DNA of 64,000 nt, from positions 1-64,000 of the forward strand of contig NZ_PSSX01000011.1 in NCBI RefSeq assembly GCF_002933275.1, in the 5' to 3' direction. Below the pieces are notes generated by a model, which saw only the letters and a program-made list of their open reading frames with translations, did not search any database and had not been told where the DNA came from. Both the position numbers and the translations under genes were made by a program. The number at the start of each line of letters is the position of its first letter. The first letter of the stretch is position 1. Source of the stretch: Marinobacter maroccanus. GTDB taxonomy: Bacteria > Pseudomonadota > Gammaproteobacteria > Pseudomonadales > Oleiphilaceae. Shown here in pieces: positions 8,107 through 17,543 of the stretch.

Positions 8107-10368
8107 CTAACCAGAGATTTCGACCCGATCCCGGCCGGCTTCCTTGGCGCGATAGAGCGCCTTGTCGGCCAGGGTGAGAATTTGTAACGGTTTCTCGCCG
8201 TTGTCGGGCCAGTTGGCAACACCCACCGAAACCGTCAACACCCCAAGGTCCCGTTCCCGATGGATAATGGGCACCTCCCGAACAGCTTCACATAGCTGGC
8301 TCGCTTTGTCCCTGGCGGCTTCCGATGTTGCCCCCGGCATGACCACCACAAACTCCTCACCGCCATACCGGCAAACAATATCACTCTCCCGGAACTGCTT
8401 CTGGAGAATGCCAGCGACTATCTTCAGGGCATTGTCACCGGCTTCGTGGCCGTGGGTATCGTTGAACCGCTTGAAGTGATCGATATCGACAATCAACAGG
8501 GATAGGGGCAGGTCGTTGCGCTGTGCGACAGCGCTTTCATGCTCGAAAAGCTGATCAAAGTAGCGGCGGTTTTTCAGTCCGGTGAGCGCATCCTCGTAAG
8601 AAAACTTCTGCAACTCTTCCCTCAGGGCAATACTGGAGAGGGTAATACTGATTCTCTGAATCGCCTGATCCAGCGCCGCAAGCAGGCGGGCCGAACCATA
8701 CTCGCTCTCTGCCTTACCGAAAACGCCGTCCCCCTCCAGCAGAAGAATGCCTTCGGTTACGTTGCCCGCACTGGCCGACTCCACATTCACCCAGAAGCAA
8801 AGGGTGGCACTCTCAGCTTCTCTATCCCCCCCTTCAGCTCCCTGCCACTGTTTCAGTTGCGGCAGCCTGGAGGGTTCGGGGAGTCCTTTGCGGGCGTCAA
8901 GAAGCACCGGCAACGGCACCGGGCGGCTGAACCCCCAAACAGCGACCCGATCATACCGTTCGCCTGAGCCACTCTGATAAAAGGCACCTCTGAGTGGGCT
9001 ACAGATATCCGGAAGCGCCCGGACCAGCAGCCCGAACGCCTGCTTCAGGCCCAGGCAATCCTGGAGTTCGGTAATCACGTCGCCCAGAATCCGGTTCTTC
9101 TCGTTTTCAAAGGTCAGCATCCGGACCCGCGCCTGCTCACGCCGGGCCAGGGCTTCCGCCTTGGCGGTACGTTCGGCCACCTTTTCTTCCAGTGACACGT
9201 TCAGCCGCTTGAGAGCCTCCTGGGTTCCCGCGTAGTGCCATAGTGATATAACCACCACGGCCAGAGAAAAAAGGAGCATTCCCCAGCTAACCGGAACCCG
9301 GCCCCAGGGAAGCACGCCATGCGCCACCGCCATATCCACAATCAGCAGCGCGCAGAAAAAGCCGAAGGCCAGCAGCAGAACCTGTTGCTCCCGCAACATA
9401 CGACGAATACGACGCAGCACCACGGCAAAAATGATAACCAGAGAACCAAGAAACAGGGCATCAAATGGCGGGAAAGTCGACGAGAGATCAAACACACCCG
9501 CCAGAGCGCCGAGCAGTGCACCCACCAGATATACAAGATGGACTTTCCAGATCAGGTTGATTACCCAGGGGCGATAATTGGTCAGCCATTGTTCGAGCAG
9601 CAGTGCCAGGGCCACCGGAAGCATGTAATAAGAGCCGGCGGCCAGGTAATCCCACATCAAAGGCTGGTAGGCAATCAGCAGACTGGCCTGGCTTTCCGAA
9701 ACCAGCATCAGCGCCGACGAGAGGGTAAACAGTGAAATACTGGCAAAGGTTTTCTTTTCGGTCTGCAGCAACGAAAAAATGATCGCCAGGAGCGCAATCA
9801 GGGTGGCGAAACCTGCAATCACCAGGGCTTCCAGGGAATTCTTGAGGATGTACAACACCAGATCCGGATGGTCCATGATGGAGACTTCACCCCACAGGCC
9901 GATATCCGTGTAGTTGGAGAAGATCCGGAAGTACACCGGCTTGCCTTCGTAATTTTCGGGCAGCACGATTTCATGCCAGGGCCAGCCTTCGAACCGACCC
10001 CGCCCCTGAGCGCTGAACTCTCCATATTGGTAGATTTTTTCACCCTCGAGCCAGACCTGAACAATCAGATCGACACTGAAGATGTAGAGGACAGGCTCCT
10101 GCCACTCGCCGGTTGGCAGGGTTACCCGGAACCAGACGTTTTCACGTCCTTCACGACCGGGTGGATTGGAGGGGAAACCAATGCTGTTCCATTTTTCGGG
10201 TGCATCCTGCAACACCCACTCCGGAATACCATCTTCGGTGAAAGGAGAGTCTCCCCAGCGGTATTCCCAACCCTCTGTCACCGGCTGCGATGCGCCATGA
10301 GCCAAGGCAGGCATCAGGAGGGCCAGGAGCAGCGCGATAATCAGGCGTAGCAGGCTAATCGATGGCAT
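8107..10368 (-). CDS. Membrane diguanylate cyclase with periplasmic 7TMR-DISM-type sensor
   Basis: 753 aa. A signal peptide (ends near AHGAS) is followed by a periplasmic all-beta region (about 30-170) that resembles 7TMR-DISM extracellular domains. Seven hydrophobic segments follow (about 180-395), then a coiled-coil linker and a spacer of about 150 aa. The C-terminal GGDEF domain has GGEEF at 669-673 and an inhibitory I-site RESD at 660-663. It should make cyclic di-GMP in response to a periplasmic signal, with product inhibition. The ligand is unknown. Convergent with teaD; no operon partner. Confidence 0.88.
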   Translation of the reverse strand: MPSISLLRLIIALLLALLMPALAHGASQPVTEGWEYRWGDSPFTEDGIPEWVLQDAPEKWNSIGFPSNPPGREGRENVWFRVTLPTGEWQEPVLYIFSVDLIVQVWLEGEKIYQYGEFSAQGRGRFEGWPWHEIVLPENYEGKPVYFRIFSNYTDIGLWGEVSIMDHPDLVLYILKNSLEALVIAGFATLIALLAIIFSLLQTEKKTFASISLFTLSSALMLVSESQASLLIAYQPLMWDYLAAGSYYMLPVALALLLEQWLTNYRPWVINLIWKVHLVYLVGALLGALAGVFDLSSTFPPFDALFLGSLVIIFAVVLRRIRRMLREQQVLLLAFGFFCALLIVDMAVAHGVLPWGRVPVSWGMLLFSLAVVVISLWHYAGTQEALKRLNVSLEEKVAERTAKAEALARREQARVRMLTFENEKNRILGDVITELQDCLGLKQAFGLLVRALPDICSPLRGAFYQSGSGERYDRVAVWGFSRPVPLPVLLDARKGLPEPSRLPQLKQWQGAEGGDREAESATLCFWVNVESASAGNVTEGILLLEGDGVFGKAESEYGSARLLAALDQAIQRISITLSSIALREELQKFSYEDALTGLKNRRYFDQLFEHESAVAQRNDLPLSLLIVDIDHFKRFNDTHGHEAGDNALKIVAGILQKQFRESDIVCRYGGEEFVVVMPGATSEAARDKASQLCEAVREVPIIHRERDLGVLTVSVGVANWPDNGEKPLQILTLADKALYRAKEAGRDRVEISG

Positions 10369-10444
10369 CAGGAAGGCAAACCTGCATTTTGTGGCGATCA
10401 GGGTTGATTATAGCCCACTGCCGGCGAAATCCAGAGGGCTGATG

Positions 10445-10753
10445 TTATTGCGGCGGCACCACCCATTCCGGGTCTTCAAACTCACCAATGGGCTTGATAT
10501 CCACAAAAGGCGCTGCGCTGCGGATGATCGCTGCTACCTCGGGGTTGTGCTGCCCCTCCATGGCATCCCGCTGTTCCTTGCTCTCCCAGGAGGCAATCGC
10601 AATCAGGGTGCTGGGGTCGCCAATCTTGCGGTGCAGTTCAGTGCCCCGGGCCCCGGGCGCCTGCTGGATAATTTCGCTCGCTCTTACCCAGGCATCGGCG
10701 TATTCCTCCGCGGTGTGACCTTCCCGGATATGCACTTCGAAAATAAACTTCAT
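10445..10753 (-). CDS. Small ABM-fold (quinol-monooxygenase-like) protein
   Basis: 102 aa. It starts at the ATG at 10753, preceded by GGGAGGTTTC; a longer reading frame lacks a ribosome site. The pattern (MKFIFEVHIREGHT, then ASWESKEQRDAMEG) fits the dimeric alpha+beta barrel of the antibiotic-biosynthesis-monooxygenase superfamily, which includes YgiN-like enzymes and stress-related ferredoxin-like folds. No catalytic residue can be assigned. A weak family call; function unknown. Confidence 0.6.
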   Translation of the reverse strand: MKFIFEVHIREGHTAEEYADAWVRASEIIQQAPGARGTELHRKIGDPSTLIAIASWESKEQRDAMEGQHNPEVAAIIRSAAPFVDIKPIGEFEDPEWVVPPQ

Positions 10754-10816
10754 GAAACCTCCCGACGGCTGCCGGTCCAATCCGGTCGCGTTATCCCGTG
10801 ATTGCAGAGAACACCG

Positions 10817-11668
10817 TTAACGTGAGGAGCGGCCCATCACCAGCAGCGCCAATAGCGCAGAGCCCACCATCAGCAACAGTGCCACCGCATTGAGCACGGG
10901 CGTCGACCCTTCCCGAAGGCGATTGAACAGGGCCACTGTCAACGGTGTATCGCTACCTGTCAGCATAACGGTGGTATTGAAGTTTTCAAATGACATCAGG
11001 AAGGCCATGGCGGCCGCTCCGAAAATAGACGGCAAAAGCCAGGGCAGGGTCACGGTGAACCAGGCCACCAGGGGCGTGGCGCCCAGATTCAGGGCGGCTT
11101 CTTCCAGCTGGGGATCAAACTTGCGCAGGCGGGCCGCAATCACCAGGGTACTCAGAGTCGCGATGAAGGTCACCTGCCCCATCACCACCAGAGTCATACC
11201 GGGCCGGAACAGATCCAGCTCGATGCCCCAGGCTGCCGACATATCATTGGCCATGCCGCTGTAAAACACCAGTATGGACACCCCCAGAATGACACCGGGA
11301 ATCACCAACGGCAGCAGCATGAGCAGGTACAGGAACTCCTTGCCCCGGAACTGTATCCGTTCAAACAACACGGCGTTGACACACCCCAGGCCAACGCTCA
11401 CCAGGGTCACCCAGAAAGCAATTTTGGCACTGACCCAGAGCGCCGTAAGCAGCCCATCGTCGTGGAAGAGTCCGGTACGGCCGTCACTGCCATCGGCAAA
11501 ATACCAGTCCAGGGTGAAGCCTTTCCAGGGCAGCGACGGGAAAGGCGCGTCGTTGAAAGCAAACACGGCGGTGACCAGCAGGGGCAGGGCCAGGTAAACG
11601 AAAAATGCCACCAGGTACGCCAGATAGAGACTATCGAACAGACGGGACCGGGGTACGGAACGGATCAT
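10817..11668 (-). CDS. Polyamine-type ABC importer permease, PotC/PotI-like (system 1)
   Basis: 283 aa, six membrane segments, BPD_transp_1 family. The EAA loop for contact with the ATPase reads EEAALNLGATPLVAWFTVTLP. It is the last gene of the minus-strand operon binding protein - ATPase - permease - permease (14727 to 10817), the gene order of E. coli potFGHI. Start ATG follows GGTGAGGGTGAAG, 16 bp after the upstream permease. Substrate is probably putrescine or a related polyamine, by resemblance of the binding protein. Confidence 0.85.
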   Translation of the reverse strand: MIRSVPRSRLFDSLYLAYLVAFFVYLALPLLVTAVFAFNDAPFPSLPWKGFTLDWYFADGSDGRTGLFHDDGLLTALWVSAKIAFWVTLVSVGLGCVNAVLFERIQFRGKEFLYLLMLLPLVIPGVILGVSILVFYSGMANDMSAAWGIELDLFRPGMTLVVMGQVTFIATLSTLVIAARLRKFDPQLEEAALNLGATPLVAWFTVTLPWLLPSIFGAAAMAFLMSFENFNTTVMLTGSDTPLTVALFNRLREGSTPVLNAVALLLMVGSALLALLVMGRSSR

Positions 11669-11684
11669 GGCTTCACCCTCACCT

Positions 11685-12545
11685 TCACCCCATCACCTTG
11701 CGCAACGATTGGCCGGAGATTTTCAGTCCGAGCCAGACGATGAGCGACGACAGTACCAGCAGCAGAACACCGAGCGCTGCGCCCTGCTCCCAGTTAAAGC
11801 GGGTGATGAACTGGGTGAAGATCTGTTCGGTAAACCAGGCACTGTCCTTTCCGCCCATGAGCACCGGGGTCAGATAGCTGCCAAGGGTGAGCATGAACAC
11901 GACGATGCAACCGGACACAATACCGGGCATGGCCCAGGGCACAACGATTTCCCGCAACACGGTGCCGTGACCGCCACCCAGGTCGTAGCCGGCTTCCACC
12001 AGATTCTCATCCATGCCATCGAGGGTCGTCACCAGTGGCACCACCATGAACAGAAGGCCGTTGTAGACCAGACCGATGATGACCGCGACGTCGTTGTAGA
12101 GCATTTCCACCGGCCCATCCACCCAGCCCAGTGCCTGTAGCCAGGAACTGAAAAGGCCGCTTTCACGCAGCAGAATCATCCAGCCGTAAGTACGTACCAA
12201 CTCACTGGCCCAGAACGGAATCAGGCAGGCCAGAAACAGAATGCCTTTGGAGCGCCCCCGGGCAAGACGGGCAATGTACCAGGCAATGGGGAAGGCGATG
12301 ATCAGCGTCAGAAAGGTGGTGAACAGCGACATTACCCCGGTGCGTACAAACGTCCGCCAATAGTAGGACTCAGTGAAGAAGTTCTGGTATTGCTCAATGC
12401 CCCAGGCAATGGTGTCCCAGCTCTCCCGGACCTGGAACGATACCCGGAGCATCTGGAGATGAGGCAACAACACCAGCAATACGATCCAGAGCAGGAACGG
12501 CGTGAGCAGCAACCAGAGGGATAATCGACTGACCGACGACTTCAC
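11685..12545 (-). CDS. Polyamine-type ABC importer permease, PotB/PotH-like (system 1)
   Basis: 286 aa, six membrane segments, with the EAA-type loop VEAGYDLGGGHGTVLREIVVP. The start is GTG at 12545, sharing GTGA with the stop of the ATPase gene, so translation is probably coupled. A GGAG lies about 13 bp upstream. It forms a heterodimer with the permease encoded just downstream. Confidence 0.86.
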   Translation of the reverse strand: MKSSVSRLSLWLLLTPFLLWIVLLVLLPHLQMLRVSFQVRESWDTIAWGIEQYQNFFTESYYWRTFVRTGVMSLFTTFLTLIIAFPIAWYIARLARGRSKGILFLACLIPFWASELVRTYGWMILLRESGLFSSWLQALGWVDGPVEMLYNDVAVIIGLVYNGLLFMVVPLVTTLDGMDENLVEAGYDLGGGHGTVLREIVVPWAMPGIVSGCIVVFMLTLGSYLTPVLMGGKDSAWFTEQIFTQFITRFNWEQGAALGVLLLVLSSLIVWLGLKISGQSLRKVMG

Positions 12546-13636
12546 GGACTGTCGGCTCCAAAAACCCTCGCCAGGGCCGGATTCCAGGCCAGCCGGATTG
12601 AACTGTCAGCAGACAGCCTCGGTGCCGAGCCATCCTGGGGCAAGCGGGCGTACACCGGTTGCCCACAGTTCTCTGCCTCGACCCGGCTGTTGGCTCCGTC
12701 GAACAGGGTGGTGCGTACTTTCGCCTGCATCGATGAAAAGCCGGAACTGAGCGCATCTCCGGAGAGAACCAGAGATTCAGGCCGGATATACAGCTCGGCC
12801 CGATGGCCGGCACGAAGGTTGTCCGATGCCACCCTGCCCTGAACCAGCACACCATCATCCAGGCGGATTTCTGCCAGATTATCCCGCACGGACACCAACT
12901 CTCCAGACAGGCGATTGTTATCGCCGACAAACCCGGCAACAAACGGTGTAACCGGCTCCCGGTAAAGCTCCTCCGGTGGCGCCACCTGATCAAATCGGCC
13001 GTCCCGCATGACGGCCACCTGATCCGACATCACCATGGCTTCCGACTGGTCGTGGGTGATGTATACGAAGGTGGTTCCGAACTGTTTCTGGAGGTGTTTG
13101 AGCTCCACCTTCATTTGCTCACGGAGCTTCAGGTCGAGGGCGCCTAGGGGTTCGTCCAGCAGCAGGAGCGTGGGCTCCAGTACCAGGCAGCGTGCCAGGG
13201 CGACCCGCTGTCGCTGTCCACCGGAAAGCTCCTGCGGGTCGCGGTACTCAAGATCAGGCAGGCCGACCTGCTCCAGGACCCGGGCAATGCGCTTTCGCCG
13301 CTCTGCCAGTGGCATTTTCCGGCGCTTCAGCCCATAGCCGATGTTGTCACCGACCGTCATGGTGGGGAACAGGGCCAGATGCTGGAACACCATGTTCACC
13401 GGTCGGCGGTTCGGTGGCACATCGTTCATGCGCTGGCCACGGATGTGGATATCACCTTCATCGGGCTTGTCGAAGCCGGCCAGGAGTCGCAACAGGGTGG
13501 TTTTGCCGCAACCGGAGGGGCCAAGAATGGAGAAAAACGTGCCCGCAGGCACGTCCAGGGACACGTGGTCCACCGCGGCATTGCTGCCAAAACGGCGGAC
13601 CAGTTTCTCACAGAACAGGTCCGAATCCATTCCCAT
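12542..13636 (-). CDS. Polyamine-type ABC importer ATPase, PotA/PotG-like (system 1)
   Basis: 364 aa. Walker A is GPSGCGKTT, the signature is LSGGQRQR, and Walker B is [12 protein letters not shown]; a TOBE-type regulatory domain follows residue 250. I start it at the ATG at 13636 (an alternative ATG is at 13630), just after the stop of the binding-protein gene. A frame extension upstream to 13717 would run through that gene's 3' end and is not needed. It energises uptake through the two permeases downstream. Confidence 0.87.
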   Translation of the reverse strand: MGMDSDLFCEKLVRRFGSNAAVDHVSLDVPAGTFFSILGPSGCGKTTLLRLLAGFDKPDEGDIHIRGQRMNDVPPNRRPVNMVFQHLALFPTMTVGDNIGYGLKRRKMPLAERRKRIARVLEQVGLPDLEYRDPQELSGGQRQRVALARCLVLEPTLLLLDEPLGALDLKLREQMKVELKHLQKQFGTTFVYITHDQSEAMVMSDQVAVMRDGRFDQVAPPEELYREPVTPFVAGFVGDNNRLSGELVSVRDNLAEIRLDDGVLVQGRVASDNLRAGHRAELYIRPESLVLSGDALSSGFSSMQAKVRTTLFDGANSRVEAENCGQPVYARLPQDGSAPRLSADSSIRLAWNPALARVFGADSP

Positions 13637-13641
13637 GGGGA

Positions 13642-14727
13642 TCAGTTCGCGGCCTGGACGCGATCCAGCACCTGACCTTCCATGGTTTCCAGCCCTGGGG
13701 GAACCGGCGGATACCATTTGATATTGTTGATAGCGGCTTCGTCGAAGCTTGCGCGGTAGGCGTCCCGAAGATCGGCCTTCACAAACTCATCGGCACCTTT
13801 CGATGCGGTAAAGTTGCCCGAGGCATTGGTAATACGGGCGGCGATTTCCGGCTGCATCACGAAATTGATCCACTTGTAGGCGGCTTCTTCGTTTTCGCTG
13901 CGACGGGGAATCGCAAAGGTATCGATCCAGCCCAGGGCGCCGGATTCGGGGGCAACAAACCGGATGTCCGGGTTCTCGGCATTCAGTTTCCAGCCGCCGG
14001 CATCCCAGGCCATGGCCGCTTTCACTTCACCGGTACGCAGCAGGGCCAGCAACTGATCGCCACCGGTCCAGTAGGTTTTCACGTTGCTCTTGCAGTCAAT
14101 CAGCTTGTCCTGGACCTTCGCCATGATCGACTCGTACTGGTCCCGGTCATCGTAGGCGGCGAACGGGTCCATCCCCATGGCAAAGGCGAAACCGATCAGG
14201 GTCGGTCGCTTGAGCCGGTAGCTGACCTGGCCCTTAACACCGGAATCACACAGGTCGGTGTAATCGGTCACCATATCCGCCACCGAGCTGTGCACGATCA
14301 GACCACTGGTTCCCCACACCGAGGGCACACCATAGTACTTGCCATCCAGTTCGGTGGAATCCTGGGTCGCCTTGACCATGGACGACTGTAACTGGTCCGT
14401 GGTTACGCGGCTGAAATCGATGGGTTTATAGATATTGAACTGGCGCTGAACGCCGACAATGCGGTCCTGGCTGGGCTGGGCCAGATCAAACCCCGCCCCG
14501 CCCGTGGCGCGGAGCTTGGAAATCATGTCTTCATTGTTGGAGAGGGTCACCTTCACATCGATGCCGGTCTCCTCCTCGAACTGGGCGACCACATCATCCG
14601 GCGCGTAGCCCCCCCAGGTAATCAGGCGCAGCTCTTCAGCCAGGGTGCTGCCGGAAAAACCGGCGGTGGCAAGGGCTGCAGACAGCAAAAAAGCACGGTT
14701 CCGTGTCGAACGAGAGGAAATGATCAT
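13642..14727 (-). CDS. Polyamine-binding periplasmic protein, PotF/PotD-like (system 1)
   Basis: 361 aa, extracellular solute-binding protein of the PotD/PotF class, signal peptide ending near TLAEE. The mature start LRLITWGGYAPDDVV and the hinge VPSVWGTSGLIVHSS are typical of the family. First gene of system 1. About 150 bp separate it from the oppositely placed binding-protein gene of system 2, both read leftward. The region upstream (14728-14878) contains the terminator of system 2, so this gene must have its own promoter there. Confidence 0.86.
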   Translation of the reverse strand: MIISSRSTRNRAFLLSAALATAGFSGSTLAEELRLITWGGYAPDDVVAQFEEETGIDVKVTLSNNEDMISKLRATGGAGFDLAQPSQDRIVGVQRQFNIYKPIDFSRVTTDQLQSSMVKATQDSTELDGKYYGVPSVWGTSGLIVHSSVADMVTDYTDLCDSGVKGQVSYRLKRPTLIGFAFAMGMDPFAAYDDRDQYESIMAKVQDKLIDCKSNVKTYWTGGDQLLALLRTGEVKAAMAWDAGGWKLNAENPDIRFVAPESGALGWIDTFAIPRRSENEEAAYKWINFVMQPEIAARITNASGNFTASKGADEFVKADLRDAYRASFDEAAINNIKWYPPVPPGLETMEGQVLDRVQAAN

Positions 14728-14822
14728 AACGTGTCCTTACTGATGGCGATTCCAGAAGTTTGCTAACCATTTGTTATCAGGAAGTTATAGACCATGTATT
14801 GCAGTTTTGTGAAACCCGGCGC

Positions 14823-14850
14823 AAAAAAACGGAGGCCGCAGCCTCCGTTT
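14823..14850 (-). terminator. Terminator of the PotABCD-like operon (system 2)
   Basis: The stem AAACGGAGGC / GCCTCCGTTT (loop CGCA on the plus strand) runs directly into a T-run on the minus strand. It lies about 30 bp beyond the stop of the system-2 binding protein and separates the two polyamine operons. Confidence 0.85.
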
Positions 14851-14878
14851 TCTGTCGTGCAATGACGTATCGACGCGC

Positions 14879-15919
14879 TTAACGCCCGGACTTCAGCATT
14901 TCCCAGTACTTGGCATAAATCTGAAGGGCGTCGTCGCCAATGTCGGTCTGGAACTCGGCATTGATCATGTCGGTGGCGTTCGGATAGCTTGCCCGGTTAT
15001 TCGCGACTTCGTCCGGCAGCAGGTCCCGGGCCGCCAGATTTGGAGTGGCGTAACCGATCTCCTCGCTGATCAGGGCGGAGATTTCAGGCTGCAGTACGAA
15101 ACTGATGAACTGGTGGGCCGCTTCCGGATTCTTGGCGTTCTTCGGAATCACGAAGCTGTCCAGCCAGGCAATGATGCCTTCCTCCGGATAGACGTACTCG
15201 AGCGACTCCATGGTGTCTTTGCCCATAACCGCTTCGCCGTTCCAGATCATGCCGACATCGGTCTCGCCTTCCAGATAGGGCATGCGGGGCGCATCGGAGT
15301 TGAAGGTGCGAACCGAAGGCATCAGCTCGGAGAGCTTTTCATAGGCCGCCTCGATTTCATCCGGATTGGTGCTGTTGCCAGAGTAACCCAGTACCCGCAG
15401 GCCAACGTGGAAGACTTCCCGCATGTCGTTGGTGAGCATCACCCGGCCATCGAAGCGGTCTTCCCACAGGTCTTCCCAGGCGGTGACAGGCTCACCTTCG
15501 ATATCTGCGGTGTCCACCGCAAGGCCAGTGGTACCCCAAAGATAGGGCACGGAGAATTTGTTCTCCGGATCGATATCCAGGTTCACCAGCTCCGTGTCCA
15601 GGTTGTCAAAGCCCTCGATCTTGCTGCGATCGATTGGCAGCAGCAGGTCTTCCTGGCGCATCTTGCTGACGTAATAAGTAGACGGCACCGCCAGGTCATA
15701 GGCTGCGCTGTCATCCAGCAGCTTCAGACGGGCATACATGGCTTCGTTACTGTCGTAGGTGGTATAGACCACCTGAATGCCGGTTTCCTCGGTGAAGCGG
15801 TCAAGCACTTCCTGAGGCATGTATTCGGACCAGTTATAGAGGTTGAGAACCTGGGGCTCCTCGGAACTACACCCCGTCAATCCCACTGCCAGCAAGCCGG
15901 CCAGTGCCAGTTTCTTCAT
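14879..15919 (-). CDS. potD: Polyamine-binding lipoprotein, PotD-like (system 2)
   Basis: 346 aa. Starts at the ATG at 15919 (AAGGAGCAAACG upstream, inside the end of potC). The N-terminus is a lipoprotein signal with lipobox LTGC, unlike the soluble protein of system 1. Family blocks include LNLYNWSEYMPQEVLDRF and VPYLWGTTGLAVDT, close to spermidine/putrescine-binding PotD. It overlaps the upstream permease stop by 4 bp (ATGA). Last gene of the potABCD-ordered operon. Confidence 0.88.
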   Translation of the reverse strand: MKKLALAGLLAVGLTGCSSEEPQVLNLYNWSEYMPQEVLDRFTEETGIQVVYTTYDSNEAMYARLKLLDDSAAYDLAVPSTYYVSKMRQEDLLLPIDRSKIEGFDNLDTELVNLDIDPENKFSVPYLWGTTGLAVDTADIEGEPVTAWEDLWEDRFDGRVMLTNDMREVFHVGLRVLGYSGNSTNPDEIEAAYEKLSELMPSVRTFNSDAPRMPYLEGETDVGMIWNGEAVMGKDTMESLEYVYPEEGIIAWLDSFVIPKNAKNPEAAHQFISFVLQPEISALISEEIGYATPNLAARDLLPDEVANNRASYPNATDMINAEFQTDIGDDALQIYAKYWEMLKSGR

Positions 15920-16689
15920 CGTTTGCTCCTTATCAGAATCCATTGAGACAACATCAGCATAACCAGTGAAAACACCAGCAACAGTGTGCCCAGGGCATTC
16001 ACCTCGGGTTTCAGGCCCACACGCACCATGGAGTAGATGCGCAGAGGCAGAATTTCATAGCTCGGACCACCCACAAAAGTGCTGACCACCACATCATCGA
16101 GAGACAGTGTAAACCCTAGCAGCCAGCCTGCCAGTAACGCCGGCATGATCACCGGGATCAGCACGGTGCGGGTCATCGTGAAGTCAGAGGCACCGAGATC
16201 CCGGGCGGCCTCGGGCAAACTCTCATCAAAGCCGCTCAACCGGGCCATCACCGTGATCACCACGAAGGGCAGACAGAAGGTAACGTGAGCCAGTAGCAGC
16301 GATACATAACCAAGCTGCAGCCCTACCAGCAGGAACAGGGCCAGCAACGAAATGGCCAGGACAATTTCCGGCGACATCATCACCACAAACAGCATGCCGT
16401 TGAGCAGCTTTTTGCCCCGGAACCGGTATCGGTGAAGAGCCAGGGCGGTCAGGGCGCCGATCACCGTGGATATGGTGGCGGCAGACAACGCCAGCCAGAG
16501 AGAATTCCACATGGCATTGACCATGGCCCGGTTATTAAAAAGCGCCTCGTACCAGCGCAGGCTGAGCCCGCCCCAGGCATACCCGGTTCGGGATTCATTG
16601 AACGAGAACACCACCAGCACCACGATCGGCACATAGAGCAGGATGTACACCAGGGTCAGATAGGTGCGGGGCAGCCATCGTGTCATCAC
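15916..16689 (-). CDS. potC: Polyamine ABC importer permease PotC-like (system 2)
   Basis: 257 aa with six membrane segments; the EAA loop reads PEAARDLGASDFTMTRTVLIP. The first codon is GTG at 16689 (GTGA overlap with the upstream stop); an ATG directly follows at 16686 and could be used instead, both behind GGAGGGTGC. It works with PotB as the inner-membrane channel. Confidence 0.87.
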   Translation of the reverse strand: MMTRWLPRTYLTLVYILLYVPIVVLVVFSFNESRTGYAWGGLSLRWYEALFNNRAMVNAMWNSLWLALSAATISTVIGALTALALHRYRFRGKKLLNGMLFVVMMSPEIVLAISLLALFLLVGLQLGYVSLLLAHVTFCLPFVVITVMARLSGFDESLPEAARDLGASDFTMTRTVLIPVIMPALLAGWLLGFTLSLDDVVVSTFVGGPSYEILPLRIYSMVRVGLKPEVNALGTLLLVFSLVMLMLSQWILIRSKR

Positions 16690-17543
16690 GCACCCTCCTC
16701 GCCAATTCGCCGTTTACTCAGGCGGTGCGCGAACATGAGGAACGCCATGGTCACAGTCAGCACGATGCTGGCCGCAGCGCCGAAAGGCCAGTTGCGGGCA
16801 TCAAGGAACTGGTTCTTGATCACGTTACCCACCAGCAGATTGCGGGAACCGCCAAGAATATCCGGCACAAAGAAAAGTCCCATGGCTGGCAGCAAGACCA
16901 GCATAACGCCGGCCAGAACTCCCGGCAGGGTGAGCGGGACAATCACGTGGATAAAGGTGGACAGCCGACCCGCGCCCAGATCGTGGGAAGCCAGCAGCAG
17001 TTCCTGCTTCAGATCCTCGAACACCGAATACAATGGCAGGATCATGAACGGTAGCAGCAGATACACCAGACCAATGATCACGGCGCCCTCGGTGTAGAGC
17101 AGCTGCAGGGGCTCATCGATCAGCCCGATCGACATCAGGGCGCTGTTAAGCAATCCGTTGGTGGCCAGGATCAGCTTCAGGGCGTAGGTGCGCACCAGAG
17201 AGTTGGTCCAGAAAGGCACAATCAGCAGGAAAATCAGTATCAGCTGGCGCTGTTTGCCAACCTTGGAGAGCGCCCAGGCAAACGGATAGCCAATCAGCAG
17301 GCACACCAGCGTGGTCATCGCCGCCATGTACAGGGAGTGCAGGAAAACCTCCAGATACAGCGGGTCAAACAGCTGGCGATAGGCATCCAGATTCAGGGGC
17401 AGGGACAGGAACGAGACCGGGTCCCGGGTCATGACACTGGCACCTACCACCAACAGGTTCGGTGCCAATACCAGAAACAGAAGCCAGCCCCAGACCAGAA
17501 TCAGAACGGCAGTCTTGAACGGCTGCTGCATAACGCTATGCAT
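16686..17543 (-). CDS. potB: Polyamine ABC importer permease PotB-like (system 2)
   Basis: 285 aa. The start is placed at the ATG at 17543, overlapping the 3' end of potA by 8 bp; an ATG four codons later (17531) is an alternative, and neither has a strong ribosome site, suggesting translational coupling. Six membrane segments and the EAA-type loop [22 protein letters not shown] longer frame up to 17708 is antisense-like extension within potA and is discarded. Confidence 0.85.
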   Translation of the reverse strand: MHSVMQQPFKTAVLILVWGWLLFLVLAPNLLVVGASVMTRDPVSFLSLPLNLDAYRQLFDPLYLEVFLHSLYMAAMTTLVCLLIGYPFAWALSKVGKQRQLILIFLLIVPFWTNSLVRTYALKLILATNGLLNSALMSIGLIDEPLQLLYTEGAVIIGLVYLLLPFMILPLYSVFEDLKQELLLASHDLGAGRLSTFIHVIVPLTLPGVLAGVMLVLLPAMGLFFVPDILGGSRNLLVGNVIKNQFLDARNWPFGAAASIVLTVTMAFLMFAHRLSKRRIGEEGA